Origin: Bacteroidia bacterium
GTDB lineage: Bacteria > Bacteroidota > Bacteroidia > Bacteroidales > UBA932
DNA: 64,000 nucleotides
NCBI GenBank assembly: GCA_009929175.1
Contig: SABC01000003.1
Location: 39,685-103,684 of the forward strand
Reading direction: 5' to 3'
The position numbers and the translations under genes are program-made. Positions 32,352-41,618 of this stretch are shown here, one piece after another (positions within the stretch are counted from its first letter, which is position 1; each line of letters starts with the position of its first letter). The notes beneath the pieces are model-generated. The model was not told the origin of the DNA and ran no database searches. It worked only from the letters and a program-made list of their open reading frames with translations.

Positions 32352-33257
32352 CTAGTAGAAATAATAACGTAAAATTTTCATTGCCTCTGAGTTGATAACC
32401 TGGTTCATCAAAAGCACCGAAAGGGACAATCCTTTGCCTCCGGCCCCATCCCTCAGCCTGAGAATACTCCTTGCCAAATAAGAACCTATGTAAGGATTGC
32501 TGCTCATCTCCTCGTAAGTAAGATTGTCCAGGTCCCTCTTTTTAACCAATGTTGTATCAATTAAAACATACGGTATAATGGCACTTAACCTGGATGAATC
32601 CATTCCCTTGATCTCCAAAAGCTGGGATATCATCACAATACCACCCCTTTTTTCCCGTAACCTCACGATAGCCGAGGCAAAATAGGGGCCGATACCGGGA
32701 ACAGCCGTGAGAGATGCAGAGTCTGCGCTGTTTAACTCAGCTATTACGCTTTTGTTGAGATCTCTCCTCTTTTCAAAGAGAATAGAGTCCTGCACCTTTT
32801 CGTAGAAACCGGCAGGTAAAGAGTATATTTTTTTAAAATCCTCCCTTTTGAAGAACCTGCCACCTTTTGTCCTGTAGTTTATCACGACCATGGCCTGGCG
32901 GGTAGTAAGCCCCATCAACTGTAGTTGTTCCAGTGTAACCGTATTGGGATCAAAAGCAAACAGCATGGCTTCCTTCACCACAGGCTCCGGATCAAAAACC
33001 TCCTTTTCTGTAATTGATTTTATTGTGGGGGGCGGACCACCTCCGTACCCGTTAGTTACAGGTTCAGAAACCCCTCTGCCGTTTGAATCTGTGACACTAA
33101 CCTGTTGCAGCTCTTTTGCTCCTCCATCATATGTTATCGTACTCTTTCCCATTTGGGAAGAGGTCAAGAAAACTACAATCTGGATAGATATCACAGCAAA
33201 TAACAATGTCAACGCGGCCAAGGATTCCCTGACCGAAATTTTCCCATCCCTTCTCAT
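32352..33257 (-). CDS. Helix-hairpin-helix protein (ComEA-like), membrane anchored
   Basis: 301 aa. A single N-terminal helix (LAALTLLFAVISIQIVVFLTS) anchors the protein. Three HhH-type segments follow: FDPNTVTLEQLQLMGLTTRQAMVVINYR, LNSADSASLTAVPGIGPYFASAIVRLREKRG and NLTYEEMSSNPYIGSYLARSILRLRD. The middle one is the clear DNA-binding HhH pair (VPGIGPYFASAIV). ComEA-type proteins bind incoming DNA in the periplasm, but this family is broadly conserved in Bacteroidota and its role is not proven. It has a GGAGGAG Shine-Dalgarno and lies 20 nt after rsmI. Confidence 0.85.
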   Translation of the reverse strand: MRRDGKISVRESLAALTLLFAVISIQIVVFLTSSQMGKSTITYDGGAKELQQVSVTDSNGRGVSEPVTNGYGGGPPPTIKSITEKEVFDPEPVVKEAMLFAFDPNTVTLEQLQLMGLTTRQAMVVINYRTKGGRFFKREDFKKIYSLPAGFYEKVQDSILFEKRRDLNKSVIAELNSADSASLTAVPGIGPYFASAIVRLREKRGGIVMISQLLEIKGMDSSRLSAIIPYVLIDTTLVKKRDLDNLTYEEMSSNPYIGSYLARSILRLRDGAGGKGLSLSVLLMNQVINSEAMKILRYYFY

Positions 33258-33277
33258 CTCTCTCCTCCATTTAGTAT

Positions 33278-33982
33278 TTATTTATCAAGTTTTTCCGGCT
33301 TTAACCGGGAAGCTCCCTTGACCACCAGCACTATCTCACCTTTTGGTTCGTGCTTTTCGTAATGGATGGCCAGGCTGGCAAGAGTTCCCCTGTTGTTCTC
33401 CTCGTGCAGTTTGGTAATCTCCCTGGAAACCGATGCCTCTCTCTCTTCTCCAAACAGGAGTGCCATTTGCTTCAATGTTTTCACGAGCCTGTAAGGTGAT
33501 TCGTAAAAGATGATTGTCCTCTCCTCTGTACTAAGTTCTGTAAGCCTTTTTTGCCTGCCCTTTTTGATTGGCAGGAATCCTTCAAAACAGAACCGGTCCA
33601 TCGGAAATCCCGAATTAACAAGGGCAGGGACAAATGCAGTTGCTCCCGGCAGGGTTTCTACCTCAATGCCCTTTTCCAGACACTCCCTTACAAGCAAGAA
33701 ACCGGGGTCTGAAATCCCTGGAGTACCGGCATCGCTGATCAGTGCGATATCCATTCCCATCAGAATCTTCTCTGCAATCCTTTCTACAGCCCTGTGCTCA
33801 TTGTATTTGTGATGGGACTCCATATGGACTCCAATATTATAGTGTTTCAATAAAAAAGCACTGGTCCTGGTGTCTTCGGCCAAAATCAGCCGGACTTCGT
33901 TCAAAATCCGGATTCCCCTAACCGTCATATCTTCCAGATTACCGATAGGTGTTGGTACTATATAAAGCTTACCCATTGGCAT
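33278..33982 (-). CDS. rsmI: 16S rRNA (cytidine1402-2'-O)-methyltransferase
   Basis: 234 aa. It uses SAM to methylate C1402 in the decoding centre. Tetrapyrrole-methylase fold with LYIVPTPIGNLEDMTVRGI, ILAEDTRTSAFLLKHY, the SAM-binding ALISDAGTPGISDPGFLLV, and FYESPYRLVKTLKQM. Two adjacent ATGs (33982 and 33976) are possible; both overlap the upstream gene's stop by 8-14 nt, indicating coupling. The length is somewhat shorter than E. coli RsmI (286 aa), mainly at the C-terminus. Confidence 0.95.
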   Translation of the reverse strand: MPMGKLYIVPTPIGNLEDMTVRGIRILNEVRLILAEDTRTSAFLLKHYNIGVHMESHHKYNEHRAVERIAEKILMGMDIALISDAGTPGISDPGFLLVRECLEKGIEVETLPGATAFVPALVNSGFPMDRFCFEGFLPIKKGRQKRLTELSTEERTIIFYESPYRLVKTLKQMALLFGEEREASVSREITKLHEENNRGTLASLAIHYEKHEPKGEIVLVVKGASRLKPEKLDK

Positions 33983-34865
33983 ACCTCCTCCTCACCGCCA
34001 TATAGAAACGGTATACGGCATTTGAGTCCTCGTCCCAATGCGGGAATGCATTGCGGGTATAGTCCAGCACCTCGGCAAAAGTTCCCATTTCGTTTACCCT
34101 CTGGATACTGAGACGGTACTGGTCTTGGTCCCCGTTGAACAACTCGCGGATAAAGCAAAGCTTATCATTTAGGGTTATAGCCATATGGATATCCTCGACA
34201 GCGGAGCCGGGAATATCGGAAAGCCATTCAGGCTCTCCTGATTTAGATACTTTTATATCCATAAGCGACCGCTTATCCAAAAGGAAATCAAGTTCTGCCT
34301 CATCCTGGGTGGTTTGTAAACCCTCTGTTGAAGAGTCAGAAAAAGGTATTTCCAAAGAGGTCGGGGCTGCTTCCTTTGTAAAGTTTGGCTGTTGTTGCTC
34401 TTTGTATTCCGGGGATGATTGCACTTCGCTTTCCTGTGTAACAGTTCCTACAGGCTGGTCAAAGGGTGAATCGGGCGGTTGGACCCCATAGTACGGATTC
34501 TCTGCAGACAATACCGGTTTGACAGCAGATGTGAATGCTTCGGGCAAGGTCGACCTGGAGATATTGAGCCTTAAATCGGCGATTTCCCGCTTCAGTTGTG
34601 TGATGGTGTAGCCCAATCTCTTCACTTCATTACCGGAAGATTCAAAATTTGAGTCAGCCTCCTCCCTTGGGAGGTACTGCTTCATGTGGTTTCTCTCTTG
34701 TTCAATCCTCAATGTGTTCAGTTTGATGGAAAGCAGTGAGGCACTTGTAAGGATCTCCTCCCATTTAATATGCGAAACCATCTCATTTTCTGACAAATCC
34801 CCCAAATCCTTTAAAAGAGTTTCCAGAATAATTTTAATTTCCGAAATTTTATTGTCGTTTAGCAT
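33969..34865 (-). CDS. Uncharacterised Bacteroidota protein
   Basis: 298 aa, soluble, acidic, no signal. Residues 1-105 are helical with a likely coiled coil ([21 protein letters not shown]). Residues 106-190 are a low-complexity, Pro/Gln/Ser-rich linker. The C-terminal 85 residues form a compact domain with the pattern [38 protein letters not shown] and a basic end VRRRYANG. That C-terminal module is one I associate with conserved hypothetical proteins in Bacteroidales; I cannot assign a function. It lies between tdk (divergent) and rsmI (overlapping). Confidence 0.75.
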   Translation of the reverse strand: MLNDNKISEIKIILETLLKDLGDLSENEMVSHIKWEEILTSASLLSIKLNTLRIEQERNHMKQYLPREEADSNFESSGNEVKRLGYTITQLKREIADLRLNISRSTLPEAFTSAVKPVLSAENPYYGVQPPDSPFDQPVGTVTQESEVQSSPEYKEQQQPNFTKEAAPTSLEIPFSDSSTEGLQTTQDEAELDFLLDKRSLMDIKVSKSGEPEWLSDIPGSAVEDIHMAITLNDKLCFIRELFNGDQDQYRLSIQRVNEMGTFAEVLDYTRNAFPHWDEDSNAVYRFYMAVRRRYANG

Positions 34866-34926
34866 TGCTTCTTTTTATCTTTGCATACCACACAAAAGTA
34901 ATCAAAATGTTTCTTGAAAGTGCAAA
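34851..34926. promoter_or_regulatory. Divergent promoters of tdk and the uncharacterised gene
   Basis: Plus strand: ATTG (34851-34854), 21 bp, TATCTTTG (34876-34883), 24 nt before the tdk ATG. Minus strand: TTTG (34926-34923), 22 bp, TACTTTTG (34900-34893), 28 nt before the 34865 start. The two promoters interleave within 76 bp, so transcription of the two genes may be mutually exclusive at any instant. Confidence 0.55.
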
Positions 34927-35494
34927 AAAAGCGGGCTGGATTGAGGTCATATGTGGCTCCATGTTTTCGGGCAAAACCGAGGAGTTGATACGTCGGCTAA
35001 AAAGGGCCAAGTTTGCGAACCAAAGGGTAGAGATATTCAAACCAATGATGGATGTGAGATATTCGCAACAAGAGGTAGTCTCCCATGACTCCAATGCAAT
35101 ACGCTCAACCCCTGTGGAATCCTCTTCGGGAATACTACTGTATGCTACCGATACCGAGGTGGTTGGCATTGACGAAGCCCAGTTTTTTGACAGGGGCATT
35201 GTGGATGTTTGCCAAATGTTGGCCTCATCGGGTGTGAGGGTTATTGTTGCCGGGCTGGACATGGATTACCTTGGCAAACCATTCGGGCCAATGCCCGACC
35301 TTATGGCGGTGGCTGAGTACGTAACCAAAGTGCACGCCATTTGTGTCAGGTGCGGCAACCTCGCACACCACTCACACAGATTGACAAAAAGCGACAAACT
35401 GGTTGTGCTCGGAGAAAAAGAGAGCTACGAACCAATTTGCCGCCATTGCTTCAATGCACTAAGGCAGGATAACGAGACTACTTTTGCTCCTTAA
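34907..35494 (+). CDS. tdk: Thymidine kinase
   Basis: 195 aa. It phosphorylates thymidine for salvage. P-loop [11 protein letters not shown], Walker [12 protein letters not shown], lasso region [24 protein letters not shown], and a structural zinc site CVRCG plus CRHCF. The ATG at 34907 gives the normal N-terminus of type II TK; an in-frame start at 34865 would read through the promoter. Its end overlaps the convergent lipoprotein gene by 17 nt. Confidence 0.96.
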   Translation: MFLESAKKAGWIEVICGSMFSGKTEELIRRLKRAKFANQRVEIFKPMMDVRYSQQEVVSHDSNAIRSTPVESSSGILLYATDTEVVGIDEAQFFDRGIVDVCQMLASSGVRVIVAGLDMDYLGKPFGPMPDLMAVAEYVTKVHAICVRCGNLAHHSHRLTKSDKLVVLGEKESYEPICRHCFNALRQDNETTFAP

Positions 35495-35936
35495 CCTCTT
35501 CTTTGCGTGTGAGTACTGCTTTTCCCTTGTGCCTGGTAAGAGCATCAGCGTTTTGACCCATGTAATAAAAAACAAGGGACTTGTCGGCATTAAGCTCTAA
35601 TGTACCATTGATTTCCATCACAGAATGGCAGTCCAGTTTTCCGCTGAAAGTAACAAGTGAGTCGCTTACTGTTGCCACTCCGCCAATGTTGAGGATGATT
35701 GTGTCCGTAACGGCAATCTTGGCTGTAAAAGTGGAATCTGCAAGGTATTCGAACTCGATCGGAGCATTGATACTCTGGATTACAGTGTTTCCCAGAGTGT
35801 CGTTAACTGTGATTTCGATACTGTCAATACCGCTCCAGTTACCAGTCATCTGTTCCTGAAGCGAGACCTCTTTTGGGTTACAGGATGCTATTGCCGAAAC
35901 TACGGCAACTGCAGCAATAAATGTTCTTAGTTTCAT
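35478..35936 (-). CDS. Small uncharacterised lipoprotein
   Basis: 152 aa. [23 protein letters not shown] has a lipobox (AIASC), predicting a lipoprotein. The rest reads as a small all-beta domain ([59 protein letters not shown]) resembling lipocalin-like META/DUF4923-type folds in layout, but I cannot name the family. The ATG at 35936 is picked because it starts the signal peptide. TACATTTG at 35983-35976 is its -7 candidate. It converges on tdk with a 17-nt overlap. Confidence 0.78.
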   Translation of the reverse strand: MKLRTFIAAVAVVSAIASCNPKEVSLQEQMTGNWSGIDSIEITVNDTLGNTVIQSINAPIEFEYLADSTFTAKIAVTDTIILNIGGVATVSDSLVTFSGKLDCHSVMEINGTLELNADKSLVFYYMGQNADALTRHKGKAVLTRKEEVKEQK

Positions 35937-35975
35937 TTTGTTATTGTGATTAAATTGGGGTTGATTTTTCGGGCG

Positions 35976-36031
35976 CAAATGTAGAAAGTTTTTCAATATA
36001 AAAATTTTTTTTGAAACAATTTATAACTTTG
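35976..36031. promoter_or_regulatory. Divergent -7 elements for the lipoprotein gene and alr
   Basis: TACATTTG on the minus strand (35983-35976) and TAACTTTG on the plus strand (36024-36031) each fit TAnnTTTG. The 40 bp between them is extremely A/T-rich with runs of T and A. No exact -33 TTTG was found at the standard spacing. Confidence 0.4.
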
Positions 36032-36050
36032 CCTCATAAACTAACCTCAT

Positions 36051-37142
36051 ATGAAAAACGTCCAGCTGAGAATTAGCCGTAAAAAGCTACTTCACAACTT
36101 TCTCCACTTTAAATCAAAGCTCTCACCATCAACTAAATTACTTATTCTTGTAAAGGCCAACGGTTATGGACTCGGCGATCTCGAAGTTGCATCCCTGGCC
36201 AAGGATTTTGGTGCTGATTACCTCGCCGTAGCATTCCCCTGCGAAGGTATAAAACTAACAAAAGCGGGATGCGGCTTACCAATCATAATCCTGACTCCCG
36301 GAATTGACAATTTCGAACAAATTCTTGACTATGGTCTGGAACCCTCGATAGTAAACCTCTCCTCCCTTAAATCAGTAACAAACACGGCAGCGTCAATGGC
36401 AAAAAGCGGATACCCCATCCATTTGAAACTTGACACCGGAATGCAAAGGGTGGGTTTCGACCAAATCGATATTGAGGAATTAACCGGTTTTCTTGATGAC
36501 AATCCGTACGTCAGGGTAAAATCCATATTTTCACACCTTGCTGCTGCAGATGAACCTCGGCATGACTCGTTTACCCTTGAGCAGATAAAATGCTTTTGCG
36601 ATATGGCCGAAAAAATATCTGACTCCTTAGGCTATTCTCCCATGAAACACATTCTTAATTCGGCAGGGATAGAGCGCTTTGCAGAGGCACAAATGGATAT
36701 GGTGAGGCTGGGTATTGGCCTTTACGGTACAAGTTGCATTGACACCGGCAATCTCTTGCCACCGGCATCTATGGTGGCTCCGGTTATCCATGTAAAAGAT
36801 GTGACAGGAGGGACCATAGGGTACGGAAGGCATGGAAAGGTTGAGGGTGACGTCACCCGTATTGCCACCGTTGCAGCTGGTTACGCGGACGGGGTTGACC
36901 GAAGGCTCAGCAGAGGCAGTTTCAGGTTCATGCTAAACGGGACCCTGGTTCCCACCATAGGTAACGTGAGCATGGATACCTTTATGGTGGATGTGTCGGG
37001 ACTCGATGTGAAACCGGGTGATGAGGTTACAATATTCGGGGACAATCCAAATCCTGTGGATATGGCAAAGTTTCTGCAGACAATATCTTATGAGGTGCTT
37101 ACATCTGTCTCTTCCAGAGTTGAGAGGGTTATCGTTGACTGA
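36051..37142 (+). CDS. alr: Alanine racemase
   Basis: 363 aa. A PLP enzyme interconverting L- and D-Ala for peptidoglycan. PLP-Lys K35 is in LVKANGYGLG, with the barrel segments LKLDTGMQRVGF and MVRLGIGLYG, and the second-domain catalytic Tyr region GTIGYGRHGKVEG followed by IATVAAGYADGVDRRLSRG and the GNVSMDTFMVDVS loop. In many Bacteroidota alr is fused to murF; here it is a stand-alone racemase. It converges with holA, 7 nt apart. Confidence 0.95.
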   Translation: MKNVQLRISRKKLLHNFLHFKSKLSPSTKLLILVKANGYGLGDLEVASLAKDFGADYLAVAFPCEGIKLTKAGCGLPIIILTPGIDNFEQILDYGLEPSIVNLSSLKSVTNTAASMAKSGYPIHLKLDTGMQRVGFDQIDIEELTGFLDDNPYVRVKSIFSHLAAADEPRHDSFTLEQIKCFCDMAEKISDSLGYSPMKHILNSAGIERFAEAQMDMVRLGIGLYGTSCIDTGNLLPPASMVAPVIHVKDVTGGTIGYGRHGKVEGDVTRIATVAAGYADGVDRRLSRGSFRFMLNGTLVPTIGNVSMDTFMVDVSGLDVKPGDEVTIFGDNPNPVDMAKFLQTISYEVLTSVSSRVERVIVD

Positions 37143-37149
37143 AACCAAA

Positions 37150-38193
37150 TTAGTGCAATATTCTGAAAACCAATTCAAAAAGAAGCTCTCCATCCTGAGC
37201 CTCCCCTCTGCCCATACCCTTTCCCAAAGAATCATATTTCTTGATAAGTGATATTGCCTCCATACATTTTATGAGAGGGTAATTCCTGAAAGCCATGTTG
37301 TATTCCGGGATAAAAAATGGTCTGATACCCATTGCATCTGCAATTTCGGACTGGGATGCCTTGGGATTCTTCATCATGATTGCATGGTACCTCAGGAGTC
37401 GGGAAAAGTGAGAGAAAAGTGCGGCTAGTATCACAACAAGAGGGAACTGTTTGGGTGAGGCTCCAAAATGCCTTACAATTTTAATAGCCTTTGCGCTATC
37501 CTTGAAGGAGAGAGCCTTTGTGAGCTCAAAAGCATTGTAATCCCTGCTTATGCCTGTATTTTGCTGGACATCCCCCGCATTGATTGTTTTTTTACCCGCC
37601 TCCAGCGTGACTGTTAGTTTGTCCAGTTCGAGGGCAAGTTTCCTCAACTCAGTACCACAATACTCCGAAAGGATCATAGCTGCATCGGGAACTATTGAAA
37701 ACCCCTTGGTTCGGAGGTACTTCTCAATCCAGGTGTAAACCATTTCGGGGTAGAGGCTATATGACTCGAACACCTCGCCGTTTTTGACAGCTTGTTTGTA
37801 CAGTTTGCCCCTTTTATCCAAAGATTTGCCATTGAACGCCAAGACCAAAAGTGTAGATGAAAGAGGCGAGGCAAAATAGTGTTCAAGATCCTCTTGTTTG
37901 TCCAGCTTTTGGGCCTCCTTCACTATCACCACCTGCCGGGCGGCCATCATTGGATACCTGCGGGATGCCTCAACCACTGCAGCAGCAGAGATATCCGAAC
38001 CATAAACGATTGTCTGATTGAATCCTTTCTCCTCCGGTGTGAGGGCCCTCTCTTCGATCTCTTTTATGAAAAGATCCGAATAAAAAGGCTCCTCACCCAT
38101 TAAAACATAAAAAGGAGCATACTCCCCTTTCTTTAATTTTGAAAGAAGCTTTTCGAACGAAACTATGCTGTTTTCAATCTCTTTTTTACCCAT
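37150..38193 (-). CDS. holA: DNA polymerase III subunit delta
   Basis: 347 aa. The clamp-loader wrench subunit opens the beta sliding clamp. The fold is the three-domain AAA+-like delta: YAPFYVLMGEEPFYSDLFIKEIEE (pseudo-ATPase start), MAARQVVIVKEAQKLDKQEDLEHYFASPLSSTLLVLAFNGKSLDKRGKLYK, and a helical collar ending LLFELVFRILH. There is no functional Walker A, as expected for delta. The ATG at 38193 is chosen; the in-frame start at 38235 would run into the promoter of the divergent gene. Confidence 0.92.
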   Translation of the reverse strand: MGKKEIENSIVSFEKLLSKLKKGEYAPFYVLMGEEPFYSDLFIKEIEERALTPEEKGFNQTIVYGSDISAAAVVEASRRYPMMAARQVVIVKEAQKLDKQEDLEHYFASPLSSTLLVLAFNGKSLDKRGKLYKQAVKNGEVFESYSLYPEMVYTWIEKYLRTKGFSIVPDAAMILSEYCGTELRKLALELDKLTVTLEAGKKTINAGDVQQNTGISRDYNAFELTKALSFKDSAKAIKIVRHFGASPKQFPLVVILAALFSHFSRLLRYHAIMMKNPKASQSEIADAMGIRPFFIPEYNMAFRNYPLIKCMEAISLIKKYDSLGKGMGRGEAQDGELLFELVFRILH

Positions 38194-38241
38194 GTTGCAG
38201 GACGCTAAATTATGCAAAAAGGGGATAAGGAGCAAATTTTG

Positions 38242-38249
38242 TATCTTTG
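38242..38249 (+). promoter_or_regulatory. -7 promoter element before the HSDR_N-like gene
   Basis: TATCTTTG fits TAnnTTTG and lies 17 nt before the ATG at 38267. No -33 TTTG was found. Confidence 0.4.
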
Positions 38250-38266
38250 CAGTTTAATGATCGAAA

Positions 38267-38674
38267 ATGGCAAAAGAGCTCATATGGGATCCTGTAAGAA
38301 AAAAAAGGATTGTTCTTACACCCGAAGAGGGAGTAAGGCAATGGCTTATCAAAGAACTTGTTGAGATACACGGATATCCCATTCACATGCTGAGTTGTGA
38401 ATACAACATAACCATCAACACTGTGAATTACAGGGGGGACCTGGTAGTCTTTGGCAATGGCCTCAACCCATTGCTAATTGCTGAGTGCAAGGCCCCTTCT
38501 GTAAAAATCAGCATGAGCACATTCGAACAGGTCTTGCGTTACAACCTGGCACTAAAAGCAAATTACCTTATGGTTACCAATGGCAGCGATACATATCTGG
38601 CTCAGATAACTTCTCCCGAGGGAGATTTTTCCTTTATCCCAAACATACCCAAATACAATGAACTTTCTAAGTAA
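38267..38674 (+). CDS. HSDR_N-type PD-(D/E)XK domain protein
   Basis: 135 aa. It resembles the N-terminal nuclease-like domain of type I restriction R subunits: TPEEGVRQWLIKELVEIHGYPI, then the PD-(D/E)XK core GDLVVFGNGLNPLLIAECKAP, and TFEQVLRYNLALKANYLMVTNG. The catalytic-type D and ExK are present. It is a single-domain protein with no helicase, methylase or specificity gene near it, so it is not a restriction system; it is a conserved small Bacteroidota protein often found by holA. It overlaps cca by 17 nt. Confidence 0.85.
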   Translation: MAKELIWDPVRKKRIVLTPEEGVRQWLIKELVEIHGYPIHMLSCEYNITINTVNYRGDLVVFGNGLNPLLIAECKAPSVKISMSTFEQVLRYNLALKANYLMVTNGSDTYLAQITSPEGDFSFIPNIPKYNELSK

Positions 38675-40067
38675 AAAGATCTTCAGAATAATTTCGGAAC
38701 AGGCCTCCCTGAATGGGGTCCGGGCATATGTAATTGGCGGCTACGTGAGGGATTCACTTATCGGGCGCAAAAGCAAAGATATAGACATTGTAGTGGAGGG
38801 GAGCGGAATAGAGCTGGCCAGGGCTGTGGCCTCGGCAACCGGCACAAATGTAAATGTGTTCAAGAATTTCGGGACTGCCATGATGCGCTGGAAAGACCTT
38901 GAAATTGAATTTGTTGGCGCCCGTAAAGAGTCTTACAGGAGCGATTCCCGCAAACCAATAGTAGAAGACGGAAGCCTAAGGGATGATCAGCTGAGGAGGG
39001 ACTTTACAATCAACGCCCTTGCATTCAGCCTGCAACCCCACGATTTCGGGGAGTTATCCGATCCTTTTGACGGAGTGGGCGATCTCAACTCAAAACTGAT
39101 AAGGACTCCTTTGGAACCCGACACCACCTACAGTGACGACCCCCTCAGGATGTTGCGGGCAATCCGTTTTGCCTCCCAACTCTCCTTTACCATACACCCG
39201 GATTCACTGGATGCTATAAGCCGTAACAAAGATCGTCTCTCCATACTTTCACACGAAAGGATTACCGAAGAGCTCAATAAAATACTCCTCTCCCCAAAAC
39301 CATCAGTGGGTTTTTACCTTTTGGATTCGACAGGACTGCTGGAGATGATCATCCCCCAGCTATCCAAGCTCAAAGGGGTGGAACAGATAGAGGGGAAGGG
39401 GCACAAGGACAACTTCTCACATACCCTGGAGGTTCTTGATAACCTGGCAGAGTCCAGCGACAACCTTTGGCTACGCTGGGCTGCCTTGCTGCACGATATT
39501 GCAAAACCTGCAACCAAAAAATTTGAACCCGGTATTGGCTGGACATTCCACGGGCACGATTTTTTGGGTGGCAAGATGGTCGCAGGTATTTTCAAACAGC
39601 TCAAAATGCCTCTCAACGAAAAAATGAAGTTTGTCCAAAAAATGGTCCAATTACACCTGAGACCCATTGCGCTTGTGCAGGAGGAGGTAACCGACTCGGC
39701 GGTAAGGAGGCTGTTGTTCGATGCAGGAGACGACATCGAAGAGCTAATGCAGCTCTGTGAGGCCGACATCACCTCAAAAAACAACAACACCGTGAGAAAG
39801 CACAAAAACAACTTTGCCATGGTGCGTCAAAAACTGATTGAGGTAGAGGAAAAAGATGCTGTCAGAAACTTCCGGAACCCGGTGACAGGCGAACTGATTA
39901 TGGAAAAGTACGGCATTCCTCCCGGCAGGGAAATAGGAATCATCAAAGAATTTATCAAAAATGCCATCCTGGACGGAGTTATTGGGAACAATATTGAGGA
40001 GGCCGAAATGCTAATGCAGCAAAAAGCTGCCGAACTTGGCCTGGAATCCAAGGATGGCAGCTTGTAG
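38658..40067 (+). CDS. cca: CCA tRNA nucleotidyltransferase / poly(A) polymerase family with HD domain
   Basis: 469 aa. Class II nucleotidyltransferase: motif A GGYVRDSLIGRKSKDIDIVV with the DxD metal pair, motif B RRDFTINALAF, motif C DDPLRMLRAIRFASQLSFTI. The C-terminal half carries an HD domain (WAALLHDIAKPA...FHGHDFLGGKM) found in CCA-adding enzymes with phosphohydrolase activity. It repairs tRNA 3'-CCA ends. Poly(A) polymerase activity cannot be excluded from sequence alone. Confidence 0.94.
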   Translation: MNFLSKKIFRIISEQASLNGVRAYVIGGYVRDSLIGRKSKDIDIVVEGSGIELARAVASATGTNVNVFKNFGTAMMRWKDLEIEFVGARKESYRSDSRKPIVEDGSLRDDQLRRDFTINALAFSLQPHDFGELSDPFDGVGDLNSKLIRTPLEPDTTYSDDPLRMLRAIRFASQLSFTIHPDSLDAISRNKDRLSILSHERITEELNKILLSPKPSVGFYLLDSTGLLEMIIPQLSKLKGVEQIEGKGHKDNFSHTLEVLDNLAESSDNLWLRWAALLHDIAKPATKKFEPGIGWTFHGHDFLGGKMVAGIFKQLKMPLNEKMKFVQKMVQLHLRPIALVQEEVTDSAVRRLLFDAGDDIEELMQLCEADITSKNNNTVRKHKNNFAMVRQKLIEVEEKDAVRNFRNPVTGELIMEKYGIPPGREIGIIKEFIKNAILDGVIGNNIEEAEMLMQQKAAELGLESKDGSL

Positions 40068-40082
40068 TACAGGTTGATATTA

Positions 40083-41591
40083 CTAGTAGGTAGTATTCTG
40101 AGGATCAAAGTTTGCCCATTTCAAGGTCCAGTTGTCGCTTGCCGCATCACTACGGAAGGCCCCTGCAAAATTTACCTTGTCAAAGAAACTCTCAGCAAGC
40201 TTGGGATGAGTGAAAAGGTTAGCCTGATTGAGCAAAGGGCTGGAGGCCAGAGGTGCCCAGCCTCCTGTTGCGGATGCGTTTGTGACACTTTTTAACAAAA
40301 GGGAGGCAGCATCGGCAAACAGATGATTGTTATTTGCCATCTCCTTGAAGAAAGAGGCGGAAAAAGATTCCGGTGCATTTTTGTCAAATGTAGAAGCATT
40401 CACAGAGAGAGAATCCTTGTATGAGCCATCTTTATCGGACCCGGTGATGGACATTGATGCAAACCACACATTTTTCACATTGACCAATCCATCGGAAGCC
40501 GCTTTTTGAGTTTGCGATCCTTTGTCGTTATTGATCATCAATCCTACAGGATAACCTACAGCAACACTGTTGAACAGCGAGAGGTTTGAACCTCTCCTTA
40601 TTTGAACGGCAGATTGGTGTTGTCCCAGTTTGGAGCCGTTATCAGGGTTGTACTCCCCTCCGTTTATATAAACAGAGGTATTCGTGAAGGTGGGATCCTG
40701 GGCAGCTGCACCAATCATTGTTATGTTTGAAAACACCGGAGCAGTGACAGGTTGCTGGCTGGGGGCATCCGAACTGTTATCGGATTCAAAACCATTGGAC
40801 CTGGATATATCTGCAATCCTGGGATGGTTTACCAGCAATCCGAACTGGATGTTCCCTCGAAAACCAGCATCGGTATCAAAACCATCATCCCAAGTATTGT
40901 ATGCAATCAGGTATTTTCCATTGACAGTACCTCCGAACCATTCAAAAGCATCGTCGTTTGAATAGGAGACTTGCACATATTCTATTTTAGTTCCACGACC
41001 CACCGAACCCATTGTAAGGCCATTTATCTCCTGGTCGGTACGGAAAGGATAACCGCAAAACTCAATCCTTACATAAGAGAGTTCTCCCGAACTATCGTTA
41101 TCATCGCTCCCTCCATGTTTGGAACGTGGCCCCCCTTCTATTATCATCTCCCCTTTGTTGTTGGCAGCCTTCCCGCAAATCACTATTCCTCCCCAGTCAC
41201 CAGGTTTCCTAGAACCAGCAGGTTGATTGGAAGTAAAGACAATAGGGCTCTCTACCGTACCCTTGGCAAAAATCTTTCCTCCCCGTTCGACTATCAGGGC
41301 TGCCTTAGTGCTTTTATCTCCCATTATAACTGTGCCTGCTTCTATATTCAGAATCGCCCCTTCGGTTACATAAACCCAACCTTTGAGCAGGTATTTTCCT
41401 TTTTTGATTGTGTGTGTACCCTTGATTTCGAACTCCTGAGAGCCGTTCCCGATTACATTTCCGTCAAAGACAATCTGTTCCCCCTCTTCTTTTGATGGAT
41501 CGACCTTAACTTCCTCTTTTTCACAAGAAGTGAAAAGTGTTGCAAAAGAAAGTGCTGCAATAGCAAGTGAAAATTTTACAATTTTTTTCAT
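40083..41591 (-). CDS. Beta-helix surface/periplasmic lipoprotein
   Basis: 502 aa. Signal with lipobox LFTSC (lipidated C23). After an acidic linker, residues 40-330 read as a right-handed parallel beta-helix: VFDGNVIGNGSQEFEIKGTHTIKKGKYLLKG, GAILNIEAGTVIMGD, GGKIFAKGTVESPIVFTSN, GDWGGIVICGKA, then LSYVRIEFCGYP and IEYVQVSYSNDDAFEWFGGTVN. The C-terminal part is less regular. Bacteroidota proteins of this kind are conserved next to TonB-dependent receptors but have no proven ligand. It follows the receptor gene by 27 nt, so it is likely its partner at the outer membrane. Confidence 0.85.
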   Translation of the reverse strand: MKKIVKFSLAIAALSFATLFTSCEKEEVKVDPSKEEGEQIVFDGNVIGNGSQEFEIKGTHTIKKGKYLLKGWVYVTEGAILNIEAGTVIMGDKSTKAALIVERGGKIFAKGTVESPIVFTSNQPAGSRKPGDWGGIVICGKAANNKGEMIIEGGPRSKHGGSDDNDSSGELSYVRIEFCGYPFRTDQEINGLTMGSVGRGTKIEYVQVSYSNDDAFEWFGGTVNGKYLIAYNTWDDGFDTDAGFRGNIQFGLLVNHPRIADISRSNGFESDNSSDAPSQQPVTAPVFSNITMIGAAAQDPTFTNTSVYINGGEYNPDNGSKLGQHQSAVQIRRGSNLSLFNSVAVGYPVGLMINNDKGSQTQKAASDGLVNVKNVWFASMSITGSDKDGSYKDSLSVNASTFDKNAPESFSASFFKEMANNNHLFADAASLLLKSVTNASATGGWAPLASSPLLNQANLFTHPKLAESFFDKVNFAGAFRSDAASDNWTLKWANFDPQNTTY

Positions 41592-41618
41592 TATAATAAT
41601 AGTTTAAAATGTTCTTTT

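Noticed and set aside
38267..38674. Type I restriction-modification remnant
   Set aside because: Only the HSDR_N-like domain is present, the gene is complete with its own promoter, and there is no helicase, methylase or specificity gene or degraded remnant next to it.
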